A stretch of DNA of 64,000 bases from Tuctoria greenei (GCA_036927565.1 JAYESD010000002.1:221033882-221097881); one strand, 5' to 3'. Shown: positions 1 through 13,235, counted from the first letter of the stretch. Made by a program: numbers and translations. The notes: a model not told the origin generated them from the sequence alone.

Positions 1-2300
1 GAGATAATATGACCAAGGAATGGAAATTGATTAATCCAGAACTCACATTTACTGAATTTGGCATATAGCTTGTGATCACGCAGTTGTTCAAGCACGATCT
101 TGAGATGTTCGGTATGTTCCTCTTCTGACTTGGAGTAGACCAAAATATCGACGATGAACACCACAACGAACTTGTCTAACTTTGGCATGAATATTGAATT
201 CATCAAATACATGAAATGCACTGGGGCATTCGTGAGACCAAAAGACATAACCAAATACTCATAAAGTCCATATCTAGTCGAGAATGCCGTTATCAGTATA
301 TCCTCTGGTCGTATCTTAATTTGATGATAACTAGACCGAAGATCCATTTTAGAGAATACCTTAGCACCCACTAATTGATCGAAGAGTGGATCAATACATG
401 GCAGTGGATACTTGTTCTTGATGGTCACGGCATTAAGCGGACGATAATCCACACATAGTCTCAATGTCTTGTCCTTCTTCTTGACAAAGAGAGTCGAGCA
501 TCCCCAAGGTGATGAGCTCGGGTGAATGAAACCTTTACTCAATAAGTCATTTAGCCGCTCCTTTAATTCAGCAAACTCCTTAGGTGCCATTCTATATGGT
601 CTTCGAGAGATAGGTGTAGTTCCCGATATTAATTCAATCTTGAATTCCACATCTCGGTCGGGCGGCATACCCGACAGATCATCAGGGAATACATCCGGGA
701 ATTCACGGACCAATGGAATGTCTTCCAACTTACTTGTTTCAGAATGATACACCGCTGCACTTTCTTGAACCATGTTCTCAAGAATTAAGGTGTGGTGGCC
801 ATGAGTTGAAGAGTTGAGCTCAATGGTGCGAGGACTGATGTTTAGAACAGCTTCGTGGTTGCTTAACCACGACATTCCCAAGATTGCATCAATCTTTTGA
901 CCTTCAAGGATGATAAGAGTAGTGGGATATATTCTACCACCCAGACATAATGGTGCTCAAGAGATAACATCACTTGCGGTAATATTACCTCCGGGTGAAG
1001 ATATAAGATAGCGATATTTTGTGGTAGTGGTTGGAAGCTGGTGCTTGAACACAAAGGATTGACTTATGAAATTATGTGTAGCAGTGGAATAAAATAGAAT
1101 CAATATAGGTATATGGTTGAGAGTGAACATTCCCGTTAACACGGGTTCTCCTTTCAGTACACCCTCAATGGTAGTATAGTGGACACCGCCAAGCTTGGAT
1201 TTCTTTTGCTGCTGATTGGGAAACTGACTTGAATGTTGAAATGATGACTGGCTGCAGCTTTGATTTCTCTCTGGACAATATCTAGTAAAGTGACCCATAA
1301 GTCCACAAGTGAAGCACGAATATTTAGTCGGTTCAGCGCTGACTTGTGGATGAGAACTGGGTATCTCTGGCTGCGGTGAAGATGGATAAAAACTTATGTG
1401 CTGCTCCTGCGGGGGTGATCCGAAACTTGATGCAAGCAGCGGGTAACTTTGATATGACGATCGGACAGATGGCCGCCATTCTTGACCAGATGGCGAACGA
1501 TATACCAACCGATATTTCTGAGCAACCACACTAGTGTTGTCTTGCGGAATACTCCGCTTTCTCTTCTCCGCTTGGAGACAAAGATCTTCCTTTTCTTGTA
1601 GGATAGCGGCATTGACTAATTCGTTGTACTTGCAGTGATTGAATAACGCCAACCTAGCTCGAAGTTTGAGTCTTAGCCCTCTGAAGAAATGATCACATCT
1701 CAACTTTTCTGTATTTACATAATCGGGCGCATATTGTGCCAAACAGTTGAACTCCTTAAAATGCTCATGGACACTCATGTCTCCATGCTTGAGTTCAACG
1801 AATTCCTCATACTTGGTCTTTATAATCCCTGTTGGAATATGACGAGCACAGAAAGCCTCACGGAACGCAATCCATGCTATCGGATGACCTTCAGGGCAAG
1901 TCGAACTATATTCTGCCCACCAATCTCCAGCAGCTCCATGGAGTTGTTGAGCAGAGAATAATGTCTTCTGATAATCGTCACAGGGAAACACACCGAATTT
2001 GGATTCCATTACATGAAGCCAATGATCTGATTCCAATGGTTCATTTGCTCCCGTGAAGATTGGCGGTTGCGTTGCCAAGAAATCTAAATAACTGTTTCGA
2101 GGTGGAATCACTTGCTTCGTTTGATGAATTAGGCCTTGGTACACCAAAGCTTGAAGTAAATTAGTGTTCTGTTGGTGATACTCGAACATTTTTGACATGA
2201 CATCCACCAATACCGTTGATGGTGGTGCCTGCAGTGGATCCGAATCATCACCGTCTCGACGAGAACCTCCGACCTTACTCGATGAGCGAGTACGAACCAT
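1..2300 (-). pseudogene. Element H gag-protease-RT polyprotein, decayed and cut by the window edge
   Basis: Would encode capsid/nucleocapsid, aspartic protease and reverse transcriptase for retrotransposition. I choose the ATG at 2300 (MVRTRSSSK) because basic starts of this type are usual in related gags; an in-frame ATG at 2438 extends into the leader. Seen in order: gag core with GAAGDWW around 1900, an intact CCHC knuckle (CFTCGLMGHFTRYC) near 1320-1280, then protease at about 1100-1070. The protease catalytic Asp is gone (YSTA where DSGA/DTGA is expected). A TGA at 957-959 interrupts the frame and fits CGA to TGA decay. Past it the frame stays open into RT, where WGCSTLFVKKKD and LRLCVDYRPLN are clear, but the catalytic box at about 161-132 reads FIVD instead of FIDD. 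Clearly a dead copy. Confidence 0.85.
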
Positions 2301-4747
2301 ACTGCACAAATGAATTTGGGATGAGTCAATGCTCGATCTCAGAAATAAGTGAAGATAAGGAAAACATGAACATGTCAGGAACTTTGTGAAAGTATAACAA
2401 TATTCATGCTCGCGCAAATTTTCAAACTTATGCTTCATTGATGAACTGTTCTGCCAGAAATGACCAGTCTGGAGAAATTTGAGAATTTCATTCAGTTAGA
2501 GGAAAAATCCTGCCTCAAGGAGAACAACAAAGTTGTAGTTAAGTTCTTGGGTTTTCCGGAATGTATTTAATTGCTTCAATGTCAGTTCTGGTTAATGATA
2601 TATGAATTTCCATAGTTGACGATGTTCCCAGATTTTCTGAGAAATTTTGACAGCACCTCCTTTATATATGGATGTTTTGTCCACAGCTTTTCATATACAA
2701 AATATCCAAATTTGTCAAAACTTTAAATTACAACATTGTCACATATCTCATATAGTTTCCCGAAATATATCATATGCCCTCATTCGATGTTCCTACTGAA
2801 AGTTATGATCAAATTGGTGAGAAGTACAGAAACTATTCCAGTTTCATTCCAGTTTTGACAGGTTTTGAAATTATCAAAATTTAGCTATGATCCAGGGGGA
2901 TTCTGCTCTGGTAATGAACATAAATTATTTAGAGGACTCACATACATTTCCAACCATGTGTGGAACACCTTCATGGGATAATTCTATCAGGATATATAAT
3001 TTTTCAAACTGGAGCTAAGTTTCTGCCAGAATAACCCAGGGAAGAACTGAGGTTTACAGGTTTGGTCCTGTCGACTGTTGGAGTCGGCAGATCCCCTAAC
3101 ACTATGAAAAGTGTTTGAAGGAGTTTGTGGTTCGGTCTGGGCGCGCGGAGATCTAAGAAAGTGAAATGCGATTTGGACACAAGTGACACGGTGGTTTACG
3201 TGGTTCGGGTCGCCTGAGCGTAATACCCTACTCCACGGGTGTGTGTTTGTTGTATTAACTTGTGAGCTTCAGAGTGTTCCCCCCTCTGTGTATCGTCGGT
3301 TTGTCCTTTTATAGTACAAGGACCAACCGTTACAAGTCAGCCTGGCCCGACATGTGGCCCTGGCGGTTATTAGTATTGATACACGAGATTAATTGTTGTT
3401 AATAACCCTGTAACGGCTCCGACAGTGCCGTTACAGGTGTTAAGGCTGTCCGATTAATTATCATTAACGTGGAATTAATGGTAATTAATCGGATCTTGAA
3501 GTCTGCGGCTGTCCTTTGGAGATCCGGAGCCGTTACAACGTCTCCCGGGGGCTTTAAGCATCTAGCTCCGTCGTGTGGACACGTGGCAGCTCCGGAGCTT
3601 GCTTGGGAGAAGCGGGAAGCTCCGGGGTGACCTGGCACGTGTCATGTCCGGAGCTTCTCTCGGTCGGGGGCTACCTCCGGAGGTGCCGTTTCAGTACTTG
3701 GCCCGGAGCTTCACCCTTGCGGGTAATAGCTCTGGGCTGACAGTACACGTGGCAACCTAGAGGTTAACCATGTTGGAGAAGCGGGTCCGGTCACGTCTGG
3801 CGAGTGGGCCCCCGAGGGTCTTCAATTTGAGTTGATGTCCTTCCCTTGAGATCTTTGTAACCTCAGGGAGTGTATGGTTTTTAGGGTACCGACAGGTCCA
3901 AATTTCATTTTTATCATTTCAAGATAGGAATCTTCTTTGGATATTAACTTGACACTTTTGTGGCGAGTTACACCTTCGGCACGGATTTTAACCATAGATG
4001 TGCCGATGTAACCCGAATGCAATGCCGGTACTACGTCCTCACCAAATAAAAATCTTAAGCCGGTGTTCCGGCATACGTCTCAACGATGGCAGTAATGACA
4101 TTCGCTCGCAAACATTTTCTACTCGACCTACGAATAACGCGGTTAGTTTACCTGTCACTACACCCAAACTACTGATCAATCATATGGTACCGTATGGCAC
4201 AGCCCGCAGGGGCGAACAGTTCACAATAATATATATGAAAGTAAAAACATTCGTCCCGTATCATTCCATACGGGCCGCCTCAAGTTAAGACAAGTCTCGA
4301 GGTACATAACCAAGTTTTCTACCAGCCGACGGGGTCCCACGTCTTTGCATAGTGCTGCACCCGTAAGGGGCACATCGGGTTACATCCCACCCGATGGGGG
4401 CTCCCACTAACTTTGAAGCACGCGGGGGTACCGCGTGTCATATGTTCTCAGAAACATGGAAAGTTTCAGAGACTCATATTGACATTTCTGTGCCAAGCCA
4501 CGGAAATAATCACATGCTACCCCTCGCATGGTGAGCTTACTGCAATTGATCCGCTTGCGGTGGCGTACCTTACCCCTTACCTGACGTTGGAGCGTCGTCA
4601 TAGAATATAATAACACATATGTTAGCTTTGCCACCTTAAGTAACTAATACTATAATAGACCTTATGAGGGCATAATAACTAATCCACACTCGACTACTTT
4701 GTAGTTTTCAAAAATTGGTGCTTTTCAAGCGTGATATTCCCAATACC
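2301..4747 (-). other. Element H 5' leader, non-coding
   Basis: Sequence between the primer-binding site and the gag start. Without the solo LTR at 3069-3894 the leader is about 1.6 kb, long even for this lineage. I see no convincing reading frame. The stretch near 4320-4460 is rich in short G and C runs and may fold as an RNA packaging region, but this is inference. Confidence 0.55.
3069..3894 (-). repeat. Solo LTR of the element A family, with target-site duplication
   Basis: Begins TGTCGACTG and ends GGTACCGACA, and is flanked by identical 5-bp duplications ggtcc at 3064-3068 and 3895-3899. It matches the A LTRs at 16329-17032 and 28295-29175, including the run around 3180-3240 (tacgtggttcgggtcgcctg) and the TATA segment near 3305-3325 (CTATAAAAGG on the minus strand). 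No internal region is present, so this is the product of LTR-LTR recombination after insertion into H. Three CACGTG boxes lie in the U3 half at 3580, 3636 and 3746. Confidence 0.93.
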
Positions 4748-4759
4748 GCTCTGATACCA
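4748..4759 (-). other. Element H primer-binding site (tRNA-Met type)
   Basis: Minus strand reads TGGTATCAGAGC, the standard plant initiator-tRNA-Met primer-binding sequence, three bases inside the LTR terminus at 4763. Confidence 0.88.
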
Positions 4760-4762
4760 AGC

Positions 4763-7700
4763 TGTGGGGACGAAGTCCACACATTCCAGGAATCGCATTG
4801 GGTGGTGCCGTGCGATGCGGCACCCAACAACACACAAGAAAAGCCTTACAAAATAACAAAAACAAATATTTTATTTCACAAGATGATCCTCTTTTACAAC
4901 ATAATATACAACGCAGCGGAATCTACATACTCATATTCTCAACTGGCTATGCACAAGAGAAGCGGTCCATGCCCGCGGACGCTTCTCACTAGCAACATGA
5001 AACAAAAAGCAGCGGCAAGGTTTTCGTGAGAGATACATCCCGGCATGCCCGAGATCTCACGGACATCCACAACATAAGCGTAAGCTAATAATACCTGCAA
5101 AAACCACAATATATCAACTGTGAGCACAAGGCTCAGCAAGACTTAACTGTATCACCTAAAACATGGAAATCTACATGCTGGAAACTTTAAAGACTAAAAA
5201 GCTGAATTTGCAGGAATAGACTTGGTGAAAGTAAATCCTTAGTGGGCAGTTTTAATGTAGCATACGCGATCCATGGGCATAGCATCATTGTGAATTCCAC
5301 ATTCGAACAAGAAACGTTTCGTCCATGGTGATACATGCTCGAGGTTACATAAGCTTTATTCAAGTAAAATGTTTTGGAAATTTGTAAATTTAGTTATGCT
5401 ATCTCTATAGCAGCCAAGGTTTCTATACAAAAAATTATTTATAGCAACATATTCATAATCTTTCCATTTCTCTTTCTTACTACGTCAAGACTCAGTGTCC
5501 AAGTATGCTCAATCCATAACCGCGAGCGACGGTGTTTCGAATAAAAAACACCCGGACTGTACGACACGTATGCCCATACTCGGAGTTGCATTAGCACACT
5601 CCACTGATGTCGCACGTAGATACCTTTCCCCAGATTCAACCACATCGAAACAGTTTGATCAACCCGAACAGTGAGCTCACTCCAAGGTGCACCTCTGCTG
5701 TGAGATGTTCTTGAGTAAGTTACCTCCTACTGTACTAACAGCTGACAGCTTAAGCCGATTGAAAAGGTTCCAACATAGGATCCTCAAGGTACATCAGTTT
5801 CCTGAGTTCCATATAGCCAGTATGCACCCGATACTATTCAAACATGTCCAACAAGGCCAAGCACAAAACGGGCCTTAACCGACACAGACAGGGCTACCAA
5901 TCCATCTCCCCAACACCTGCCTCACAATTACCGACCCAGGCACATTGTGGGCAAACCAACCTACACAAATCCCCGTCCACGTCTCACATTAAAGAGTGAA
6001 TGTTATAATAACCTCTTGCGAGTAGGTTTCCCTCACTCGACTTCTCTCGAAAGTAGAATTCAACTACTTGACTTGTGGTCGATAAAATATGACCAATCTC
6101 GCGAGTAGTGTCCAACATACTCGACTTCTACCGATCTTCTAACTTAACATTAAGCATAGCGATAATAATACGATGGAGTCTTATACTACCCATCCACTTC
6201 AAGGATTATTTGGTCATGTAGTTGGAGTATTCAATCAACATCGACCTAATGCACATATCAAGTCTATTCAATACAGTGTGTATAAAAACAAAACTTTAAA
6301 ATGCTCTTAAATGCAAACTGGGGCTTGCCTTTCGGTTGCGATAAAAGTCAGCGACGATCAGTTAGTAGCCTTCACTGAGAATTTACGCCACAGCAGATCC
6401 AATAGAGAATTCCACTCCTCCAGGTTGTGCTTCTCGTTGGCCACCTTCATCGCGAACACTATCGAAATGATATGCAATTAAGAGATTGCAATTAATTATT
6501 ATGAAAATTAAAGTTGATTATAACTTGATAAGGATTAATATTAGTTAGGACTTGAAGTTCTGTTGCTAGACTTGACAGCAACAGAAAGGAAACAAGATGA
6601 ACTTAGGAAAAGGAAATATGAAGTGAAATAGATATTGTAGAAAAGATCTTATTAATATTGATCAGGTATGTAATGATTTTAATTGGCTCTGGGATTTTCT
6701 GCAGTGGATACTAGGTGCTATGAGTAAGATCTGGACCAAAAATTGGAGATGTTCAAGGAAGCTTGTTGTCTTTAAAATTCCAACAAGTAAAAGCCTTCCT
6801 TGAATTTTGGTTGTAATTTTGGAGGTCTATCAGGGTTACCAGTGGTTGTATCATACATATAGGGTCTCACTGGTTCTATGAAAATTTGTTTAATAATTTT
6901 CTAAGCATTATATTGTGAGATATTGAATTTACAAGTGGGGATATTTTACTGAATTGTTTCTGTTGTTTTTGGGCATTATGTGACCAGTTTGGAAAATCTT
7001 CAGATTGAACTAGGTTAATAATGTCCAATGAAGATGAAATTTTTACAGGAATTCAGAAACTTACTATGGAAAATTTTTATAGAATTTCAGATTTTATACG
7101 AAGTGAATCATCAGATAAAAATCAAACATGATTTTGCTTTAAAGGGCTCTACGGGAAAATCTATGGATTTTCATGAAGATTGGGTTGTGGTTCTGGTTAG
7201 CGTGGATAAAGATCAAACCAATAAAGTTGGTTTGAGAAATTTTGAAGCTTTATACTGAGATATACTCAATTTAGAAATTTGAACAAGTTTCTATACAAAT
7301 TCTAAATGAATTTGTCTATTTTTATGTGCATAGAAAATACACAGATGATCAGACCATGAAAACGAAGTCTAATGATCTTGAAATATTTACTTGAGTTCAA
7401 GGATATTCAAATGAAGGCTCTGGAAAAATTTGGTATTTTTCCAAAGAGCAGAACTATAGGAATTAATTCTATATGCATTTTGATTATTTGAATTATGTAG
7501 AAATTAATAAGGGCTTTCATACAAATCCAAGTGAACCACTGGAAATTATTCTTCATGCTGGTTCTAAAATAATTTATTTGGTAATTTTTGGACAATTCTG
7601 CAAGGAGATATGGATTTTTGAAGTGGGAACTAAATCTGGAATTTAAATTTCAATTGGAAAAAGGTTTGTCTAATGGCTGGGCCCACAGGATTTAAATTGG

Positions 7701-9370
7701 GCGAATCGGGATTAAGCAACAACGGGCCACAGGGTTTTGGGATGTAGCCACACACGATCCTTGTGCGCACCAGATCCGGGCGCGTGTGTTACACTCCCTG
7801 ACGACTGGGCCCCACGGGTCATCGTCTACCTCCTGCCAGGCGCGCGGCCGCGGCGGCGCCTCGTCGGAGCTCTCGCCGCACGTCGATCCACGGCACGTCT
7901 CCTCGCCAAACTTGCCGCCTAACCCTATTTTGAGGTGCTGAGAACGCCAGTGGGGTCAACGCACGACGGCGATGGACGAAATGGCTTTCACGACGGCAGT
8001 GGAGGCGATTAGGGTTTCGGCCATGTCGGTCGAGCCCTACGATGGGTGAAACTGATCGGGAAGACCTCGGGAAGATTCATGGAAGCATGGGGAACAATAA
8101 CTGGCCATAATAGGGGGGGGGGGCTTGGAAATTGGTGGCAACTACGGACTGAGGAGGGGAAAATCCGCTATTGGGGGAAAATGGGATTCTGGTGGGGATA
8201 CACGATGAAACTTGATGACTCTTGTTCGAGGTGATGCGCCTGGCCGTATAGAACAACATAGCACAGGTGCACAAAGAATAAACAACCGTGCAAAAAGAAT
8301 TTTGCGCGCGAACAAAATATACTCATAACCGAAGTTCGTCGGAAGAATAGAAAATATGGGGGCTAGGAGGCATGGCATGGGCTGAAACTTTACGAGCAGC
8401 TAGAACATGAGTAGGCGAAATTTTTTCCTTCCAGGACAGAGGCAAGATGAAGTTGTATTGCCAGGGCGCCGAGGACAGAGGGCGGCAAAACAGGGGAGTT
8501 CACCGGCGGCCACTGTTTGACCTCGGGTGCCGTTGGAGAGGCTCTGGCTGGGCAAGAAACTAGTCAGGGAGGTGCGCAAATAAGTTGTGATGACGAGGAC
8601 ACAAAGAACGGTGATGAAATGCACTTGCCTTGGCTGGATTTAGGCCGGAGCAGGGAGTGGGCGCCAAGAACAGAGAATAGGTGAAGAACAGGGAAGCTGG
8701 GAAGAAAGCAGTGCTATTTTCTACTTTGGGCATGAAAAGTACTAGAGGCAGGAGCTGGTTTGTTATATAGGCAGGCTGTGGTCAGGCTGTTGAGAGGAGG
8801 TCGCACATGCAAATGGGGTGGTGTCGCCATGGGAGGAGCAGAGAAGTGAAACACGTTCAGCTGAGCTCCATCTCTGTATGATAAGTGGGTCCCACAGCTC
8901 CCTCCACTCAAACCTTCTCTGTACAAAGAAATATCCTACCAACTTCTGTCCAAAAATTCTAGAAATCTTATGGTAGACTAATTTGAAGGTGTAGAATTGA
9001 TTCTGAAATCAGATTGTTGATTTGACAAAGTTTCAATTGAATTCAAATTCGAATTTGAACTTGAGTGGAATTCAAGGAAGCTATTAAATTAAATAGCAAA
9101 CATGCTTCTAAAATTATGAAATTTGCAAGGATACTATTTGGAATATTTGAAAGCTAATGGTGAGCTCAGATTTTTATTTTGGCAAAATTTGAACATGACC
9201 TAAATTTGAATTTTTTATTTCTCTCAATTGAGGTTTAAGTTGGTTTGAATTTTTCAGATTCAAATTTTTATTTCTTTTCCCCCCCAAAAATTTCAGTATC
9301 TCCCATCTGAACTTTGCATTCTAATTTAGGTATTTTACATTGGGGCTCTGTTTTCTCCAAGTCACTAACA
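4763..9370 (-). repeat. Element H 5' LTR (about 4.6 kb)
   Basis: The inner end is set by the primer-binding site: the plus strand reads TGTGGGG from 4763. The outer end is set by the point where element B LTR sequence resumes at 9371; the base before it closes CACTAACA, giving a TGT...ACA pair. A TATA box at 8761-8770 on the minus strand lies where a U3 promoter should be, about 600 bp from the outer end. No coding sequence is evident, and the longer open frames in it are unsupported. The second LTR is outside the window, so the length cannot be confirmed and a hidden secondary insertion is possible. Confidence 0.62.
8761..8770 (-). promoter_or_regulatory. TATA box of the element H LTR
   Basis: Minus strand reads CTATATAACA, a good plant TATA box facing the H gag. 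Initiation would be expected about 30 bases downstream, near 8730. Confidence 0.6.
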
Positions 9371-9670
9371 GGTGGGTCCCCTTTACTGATATAGATGATA
9401 CACCATTGGATGGGCCTCGGATACTTCTGTTTGTTGGCCATGTGATCCATGTGGTGCCACATGTCAGCACTTGATTGACTTGGATGATATTTTATACGAT
9501 TGCTCCCCCTCTTTTACCTCATTTCATGCATTAAATGTCTGCATGCACTATTTCTCCAAGGACAAATGGAAATAGGGTAAATAGAAAGGTGATGCGTGTA
9601 AGAAATGGTATGTACTTCACATAATTGAGTTATATTGACGGGTGAAATTGGTATATAACAGCAGTCAACA
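9371..9670 (-). repeat. B1 3' LTR, U3 end (rest lies beyond element H)
   Basis: Aligns with 29790-30085, sharing for example gcctcggatacttctgtttg and the run ttgagttatattgacgggtg near the end. Ends in TCAACA directly before the polypurine tract. Confidence 0.85.
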
Positions 9671-9685
9671 AACTCCCCCAAGCTT
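9671..9685 (-). other. B1 polypurine tract
   Basis: Minus strand AAGCTTGGGGGAGTT abuts the LTR start TGTTGACTG, the position where plus-strand synthesis is primed. It is identical to the B2 tract at 30086-30100. Confidence 0.85.
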
Positions 9686-10995
9686 ATCCTTTGCTCGTCC
9701 CGAGCAATGTCAAGACCTTAGGTTGATGATTAGGAGTTGCTACAATGTTCTATTTTTCAAAAGTACCATGTACACAACAAAATACTCTATCTAGTATTGC
9801 AAAAATTGGCATGGTACTTCACCAATCTTAAGTCATTATGGGTTTATGCCTTCTCCTATTCACGGGTGGTTAAAAGATAGAATAGCAAATGTAGCAAGCA
9901 TACCCTAGAGATCAGTTCCACTCAAGTTCTGGTGAGTTCAATTTAGATTTCAAGTACCTCAGATTGATTCTCTCAATCACTCCTTTGTGTGTTGTTGAAA
10001 TATTTCCTCACCAAGGCATTTTTCCTAAACTCATTTTACCATTAAATAAGGCTTGTATGTGGAGCTTGGTAGGGAATGTAGTAGGCATATTTGCAACACA
10101 TAATGTTGCTATGTCAAAAAGCAAGTCTTAGGAGAAATCAATTCAAAACTATTTGATTCAAGACTTGTGCATGTGTGATTGAGTGGAAGTGGATGTGGAT
10201 GTTTGAGATGACTCCTATTTATATAGACTCTCTTATTTTGCAGGGATGAAACATGGCTACTTTTCTTTTATTTTTTCTCATGCTTATGATGTAAGCATGC
10301 ATTTTATTTTTCTTTTACTTTTAGCCATGTCTTCTACTCCCTTTTTATGAAATAAACTTGGAGAGAGTACTAAGCATGAAGGGTATCGAGTTTCTCTTTT
10401 TTATTGTGGAATGATGGTATGATGAGATTTTGCTTACTTCTAGTGTAGACGTATAGCATGTGAAAGTGAAGTCTTGAATTCAAAAAGAAATGAATGAACT
10501 CTGACATAGGTCTATACTAGTTTGACTAGGCTCAATGTGAAGACAAATAGCATATGAATAAGGTCTATCAATGTAAAAATATCATATGGCTTTGGTAGGT
10601 ATTTCCAATCAATTGAGAGTAACGTAAATATTTTTAGAATTTCTCCGAAAATCTAAGTTTCACCTTCAGACTAGAAATAGCAGCCCTATCACTATATCAT
10701 ATCTCACAACGAGTTAGAATTGGATAAGCTTTTGCTACTGACAATTTCTAAATGAAGTTAAAAGTAATTTTTAGCCAATGAAAGCAATATTTTGGAGAGT
10801 AGTATGTTGTAAACTATGGACTAAAGAAAATTAAAATAGAGCAACTATTCATCATTTCAGCTATGTGAATTATAAACCATTATTACCGCACATGTTTATT
10901 TTATTTGAAAGTAAATATACTCTACTTTTTTTATATGCAAGGCGAATGGTGGATGAAAGGAAAATAAATATGCAATGGGTGCGATACAATTTGCC
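9686..10995 (-). other. B1 non-coding tail between downstream ORF and 3' LTR
   Basis: AT-rich sequence with no sustained frame. It aligns over its length with 30101-31345 of B2, for example around tgatgtaagcatgcattttt and the block near 10560-10620, so it is part of the element and not an insertion. Confidence 0.7.
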
Positions 10996-12522
10996 TCAAG
11001 TTGGGGTCCTCCCCCACGCTTGTTCTACAATCACCTCCATGATGAGGGTTGAACCTTGATGACAGAGGTCCACATACTGCGAGGTTGGCTTGTTCTTGTT
11101 GGGTTGTTGCCAATATTGGGTACCTAGGACATGCTCTTGGAGAGTGTTGTAGATGTCACCTGTTCTCACTTCGAGGTCTTCCATACGTATAGTGAGATCC
11201 GCCATTCCTTGGCTATAGTCATGATGACTTATAGCCAAAGAGGAACCACATCCTCTCATGGACGTTGGAGACAAGATGCTAGAGCTTGAAGTGGATAGGG
11301 GTGGCTCCCACTCGGCACCTGACCATCCATGCCAAGATGGACCTTCGGTCTCATACGATGGAGGTTGAGTCCATCCGAGTGCATCACCCATTGGGTTCTC
11401 TTCCTCTTCGTACCTATGGACCATGGAGGTTGTCGGGGGCATGGCCTCTCTCCTTGTATGGCTTCTAGTTACCCTGCCAGAGACATTAATTCTTTGGGAT
11501 TACTTAATGGGAATAAGATCAATTGTTAGCTTCTAGCATTTGTACAAATGAAAATCAGGGTTAGGTAATCGAATTTGATTGACAAAGCAGGGATAATAGA
11601 ACATCAAAGAGCCATTCTGATCATGCTTAAGGGCATGTCCTTGCACTAGATAATCTATATTAATTAATTCTCATTCATTTTCAATATATTCAAATGAAGC
11701 ATATCATAGTGCTCCTACCCTAGTAGCAATGCGGGTAATCAATGAAGTGCATTCAATGGGCCCTCTCCTTGAAATGTAATATAACCTTTGTGTCATCATG
11801 GCAATAATTGGAGCAAATTTTATCTTATTAATCATGGCAAATAAAATTTTTCCTCCTCATCAAGCAATGTTCTAACATCTCCTCTAGGGAACATATTCAT
11901 AGCCACCCATCTATGCATGAAGCGTAAGTAGGATTGTGCAAGTGGCTATAACTAGGAGCACTACATATGACCTCACTAGTCAATTCATGCCAAAAACTTC
12001 GTATTTATACTTAGGCAAAGTGTCTAAATCTAGCAAACAACGTTTATGAAAGCCTAGGATTTCACTTAATTCATTCCATAGGATGTTGTATTCTTTTTGA
12101 AATAATCTAAATGAAATACCATCAAATCCTATTGTGAGGGTGCAAAGGAATTACATGAAGAGAAGGCGTGAACTTCTGTCTATGTGAACAAAATTCTCCC
12201 ATCCTAGTGCACGCCAAATGGAAAAGAATTCAGAATCCATACCTATTTTGGAGATCAAATCCGGGTCATAAGCTTTCGTATGAGAAAACTCACGATCTTG
12301 GAGGAGCTTGCGTGCTTGAACTTCAACATTACATCGTATGTTGAGGTCGTCGTCGTGGAGAAGTTGACGCTGGTTGCTCCTCTCACTCATGGGAGTGTCC
12401 TCACATACACTCCTCGGTGAACTTGGTGTAGCAACAAAAGACGAGCGTGCACTTGTATCTCCACCGTGGCCTGAGCTTGCAGCCTCCTTCCTCTTCCCAA
12501 TCAACCTATTCATTCCTTTCAT
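10996..12522 (-). pseudogene. B1 downstream ORF (Athila ORF1-like protein), broken
   Basis: Read from an ATG at 12522 (MKGMNRLIGKRKEA). The N-terminal part carries KIGMDSEFFSIWRALGWENF near 12250-12190, a motif I recognise from grass proteins annotated as retrotransposon ORF1 or Athila ORF1-like. The middle (12150-11450) is frame-broken here but preserved in B2 at 32383-31871. The C-terminal part at 11442-10996 has DLEVRTGDIYNTLQEHV, also in B2, and a Ser/Pro-rich segment. Function is unknown; the position between the pol slot and 3' LTR is where env-like or accessory ORFs sit. The open frame continues upstream of 12522 with a hydrophobic run (CCVVFLLLVA), but that probably belongs to the untranslated leader behind the internal TATA box. 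Confidence 0.6.
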
Positions 12523-13235
12523 GGCCACAAGGAGCAAGAACACAACACAGCAAAAACTTGAAAGAGGTGATGTTAGTGAAAGAAAAACCCCCAACGAATT
12601 TTCCCTTGAAGAACTTGAGGGCAAATTGAAAATGCAAATAAAAGCAAACCTTTTTGCGTTGGATTTAAGCTAGAGTGTTTCAATGAAGAGCAAGAAAAAC
12701 AATGTGAGCAAAGAGTGACTTTGGGGAGTTGTGAAATGAGGTGAAGTGTGAAGATTAGTGCTCCTCACGACCACCATTTATAGTGTACGCCCCCAACGGT
12801 CACAAGGGAATCAAATGTAGCCGTTGGAGGAGGGAGAGCCAAAAGGGCCCCTCCCCCTAGTCGACCAAACAGGGGGGTCGGCCGAACTAAAAAGTGGGCC
12901 CCCTATTCCCCCTTTTGGCATGTGGCTCCCCAACGGCTATAAAATCAACGCGTTTGTGAAATGCCACATTTGCAGCTCAAAAAATTGTTTTCTAAATAAA
13001 AACCCTTTTTCAAAACCCAACAATTTTCTTATTGTGAAAAATAAGGAAATAAAAATAATAGTTGAGAATATAATATTCTCAACTTGCTAAGAAAACTTAA
13101 ATATGTAGTGGCAAAATCAAGCTAAGTGGGAAAAAACAAATGAAGAGAAAATGAAATTCGAAGAAAAGATAACTACCAATTTAACCTATTGGCTAGGTCT
13201 CACCACTGTCCGATGAGATGGACATTCCTCCTTCT
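12523..13235 (-). other. B1 spacer replacing RT/RNase H/integrase
   Basis: About 700 bp separate the gag-protease stop from the downstream ORF. The upstream half is AT-rich (12950-13180). The downstream half holds a G/C-rich block, the TATA box at 12775-12783 and a roughly 250-base leader-like stretch rich in C and T on the minus strand. B2 has the same arrangement at 61398-62063, so this is the family structure and not a deletion private to one copy. Confidence 0.7.
12775..12783 (-). promoter_or_regulatory. Putative internal TATA box upstream of the B1 downstream ORF
   Basis: Minus strand CTATAAATG, preceded by a G/C-rich block containing CCGTTGGGGGCG and followed after about 250 bases by the ORF start. 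The box and flanks are conserved in B2 at 61646-61654. The arrangement looks like a real promoter; activity is inferred only. Confidence 0.5.

Larger units (their letters stand above)
1..9370 (-). mobile_element. Element H: Ty3/gypsy retrotransposon, Tekay/Del-like, 5' part only
   Basis: A minus-strand LTR retrotransposon whose 3' half lies beyond the left edge. Read on the minus strand the order is: 5' LTR (9370-4763), primer-binding site (4759-4748), long leader, gag with a CCHC knuckle, protease and the first half of reverse transcriptase. The gag core and the continuous gag-pol layout resemble Tekay/Del chromoviruses, and the 4.6-kb LTR is long as in that group. The chromodomain would be outside the window, so the lineage is inferred. 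H ends exactly where element B LTR sequence resumes (9371, homologous to 29790 onward), so it inserted into the downstream LTR of B1. Its other target-site copy is not visible. Confidence 0.75.

Noticed and set aside
4763..9370. Possible host gene or separate element inside the H LTR (several open frames near 7700-8900)
   Set aside because: No frame exceeds about 80 codons, none shows a known motif, and LTR ends plus TATA position explain the block. A hidden insertion cannot be fully excluded.
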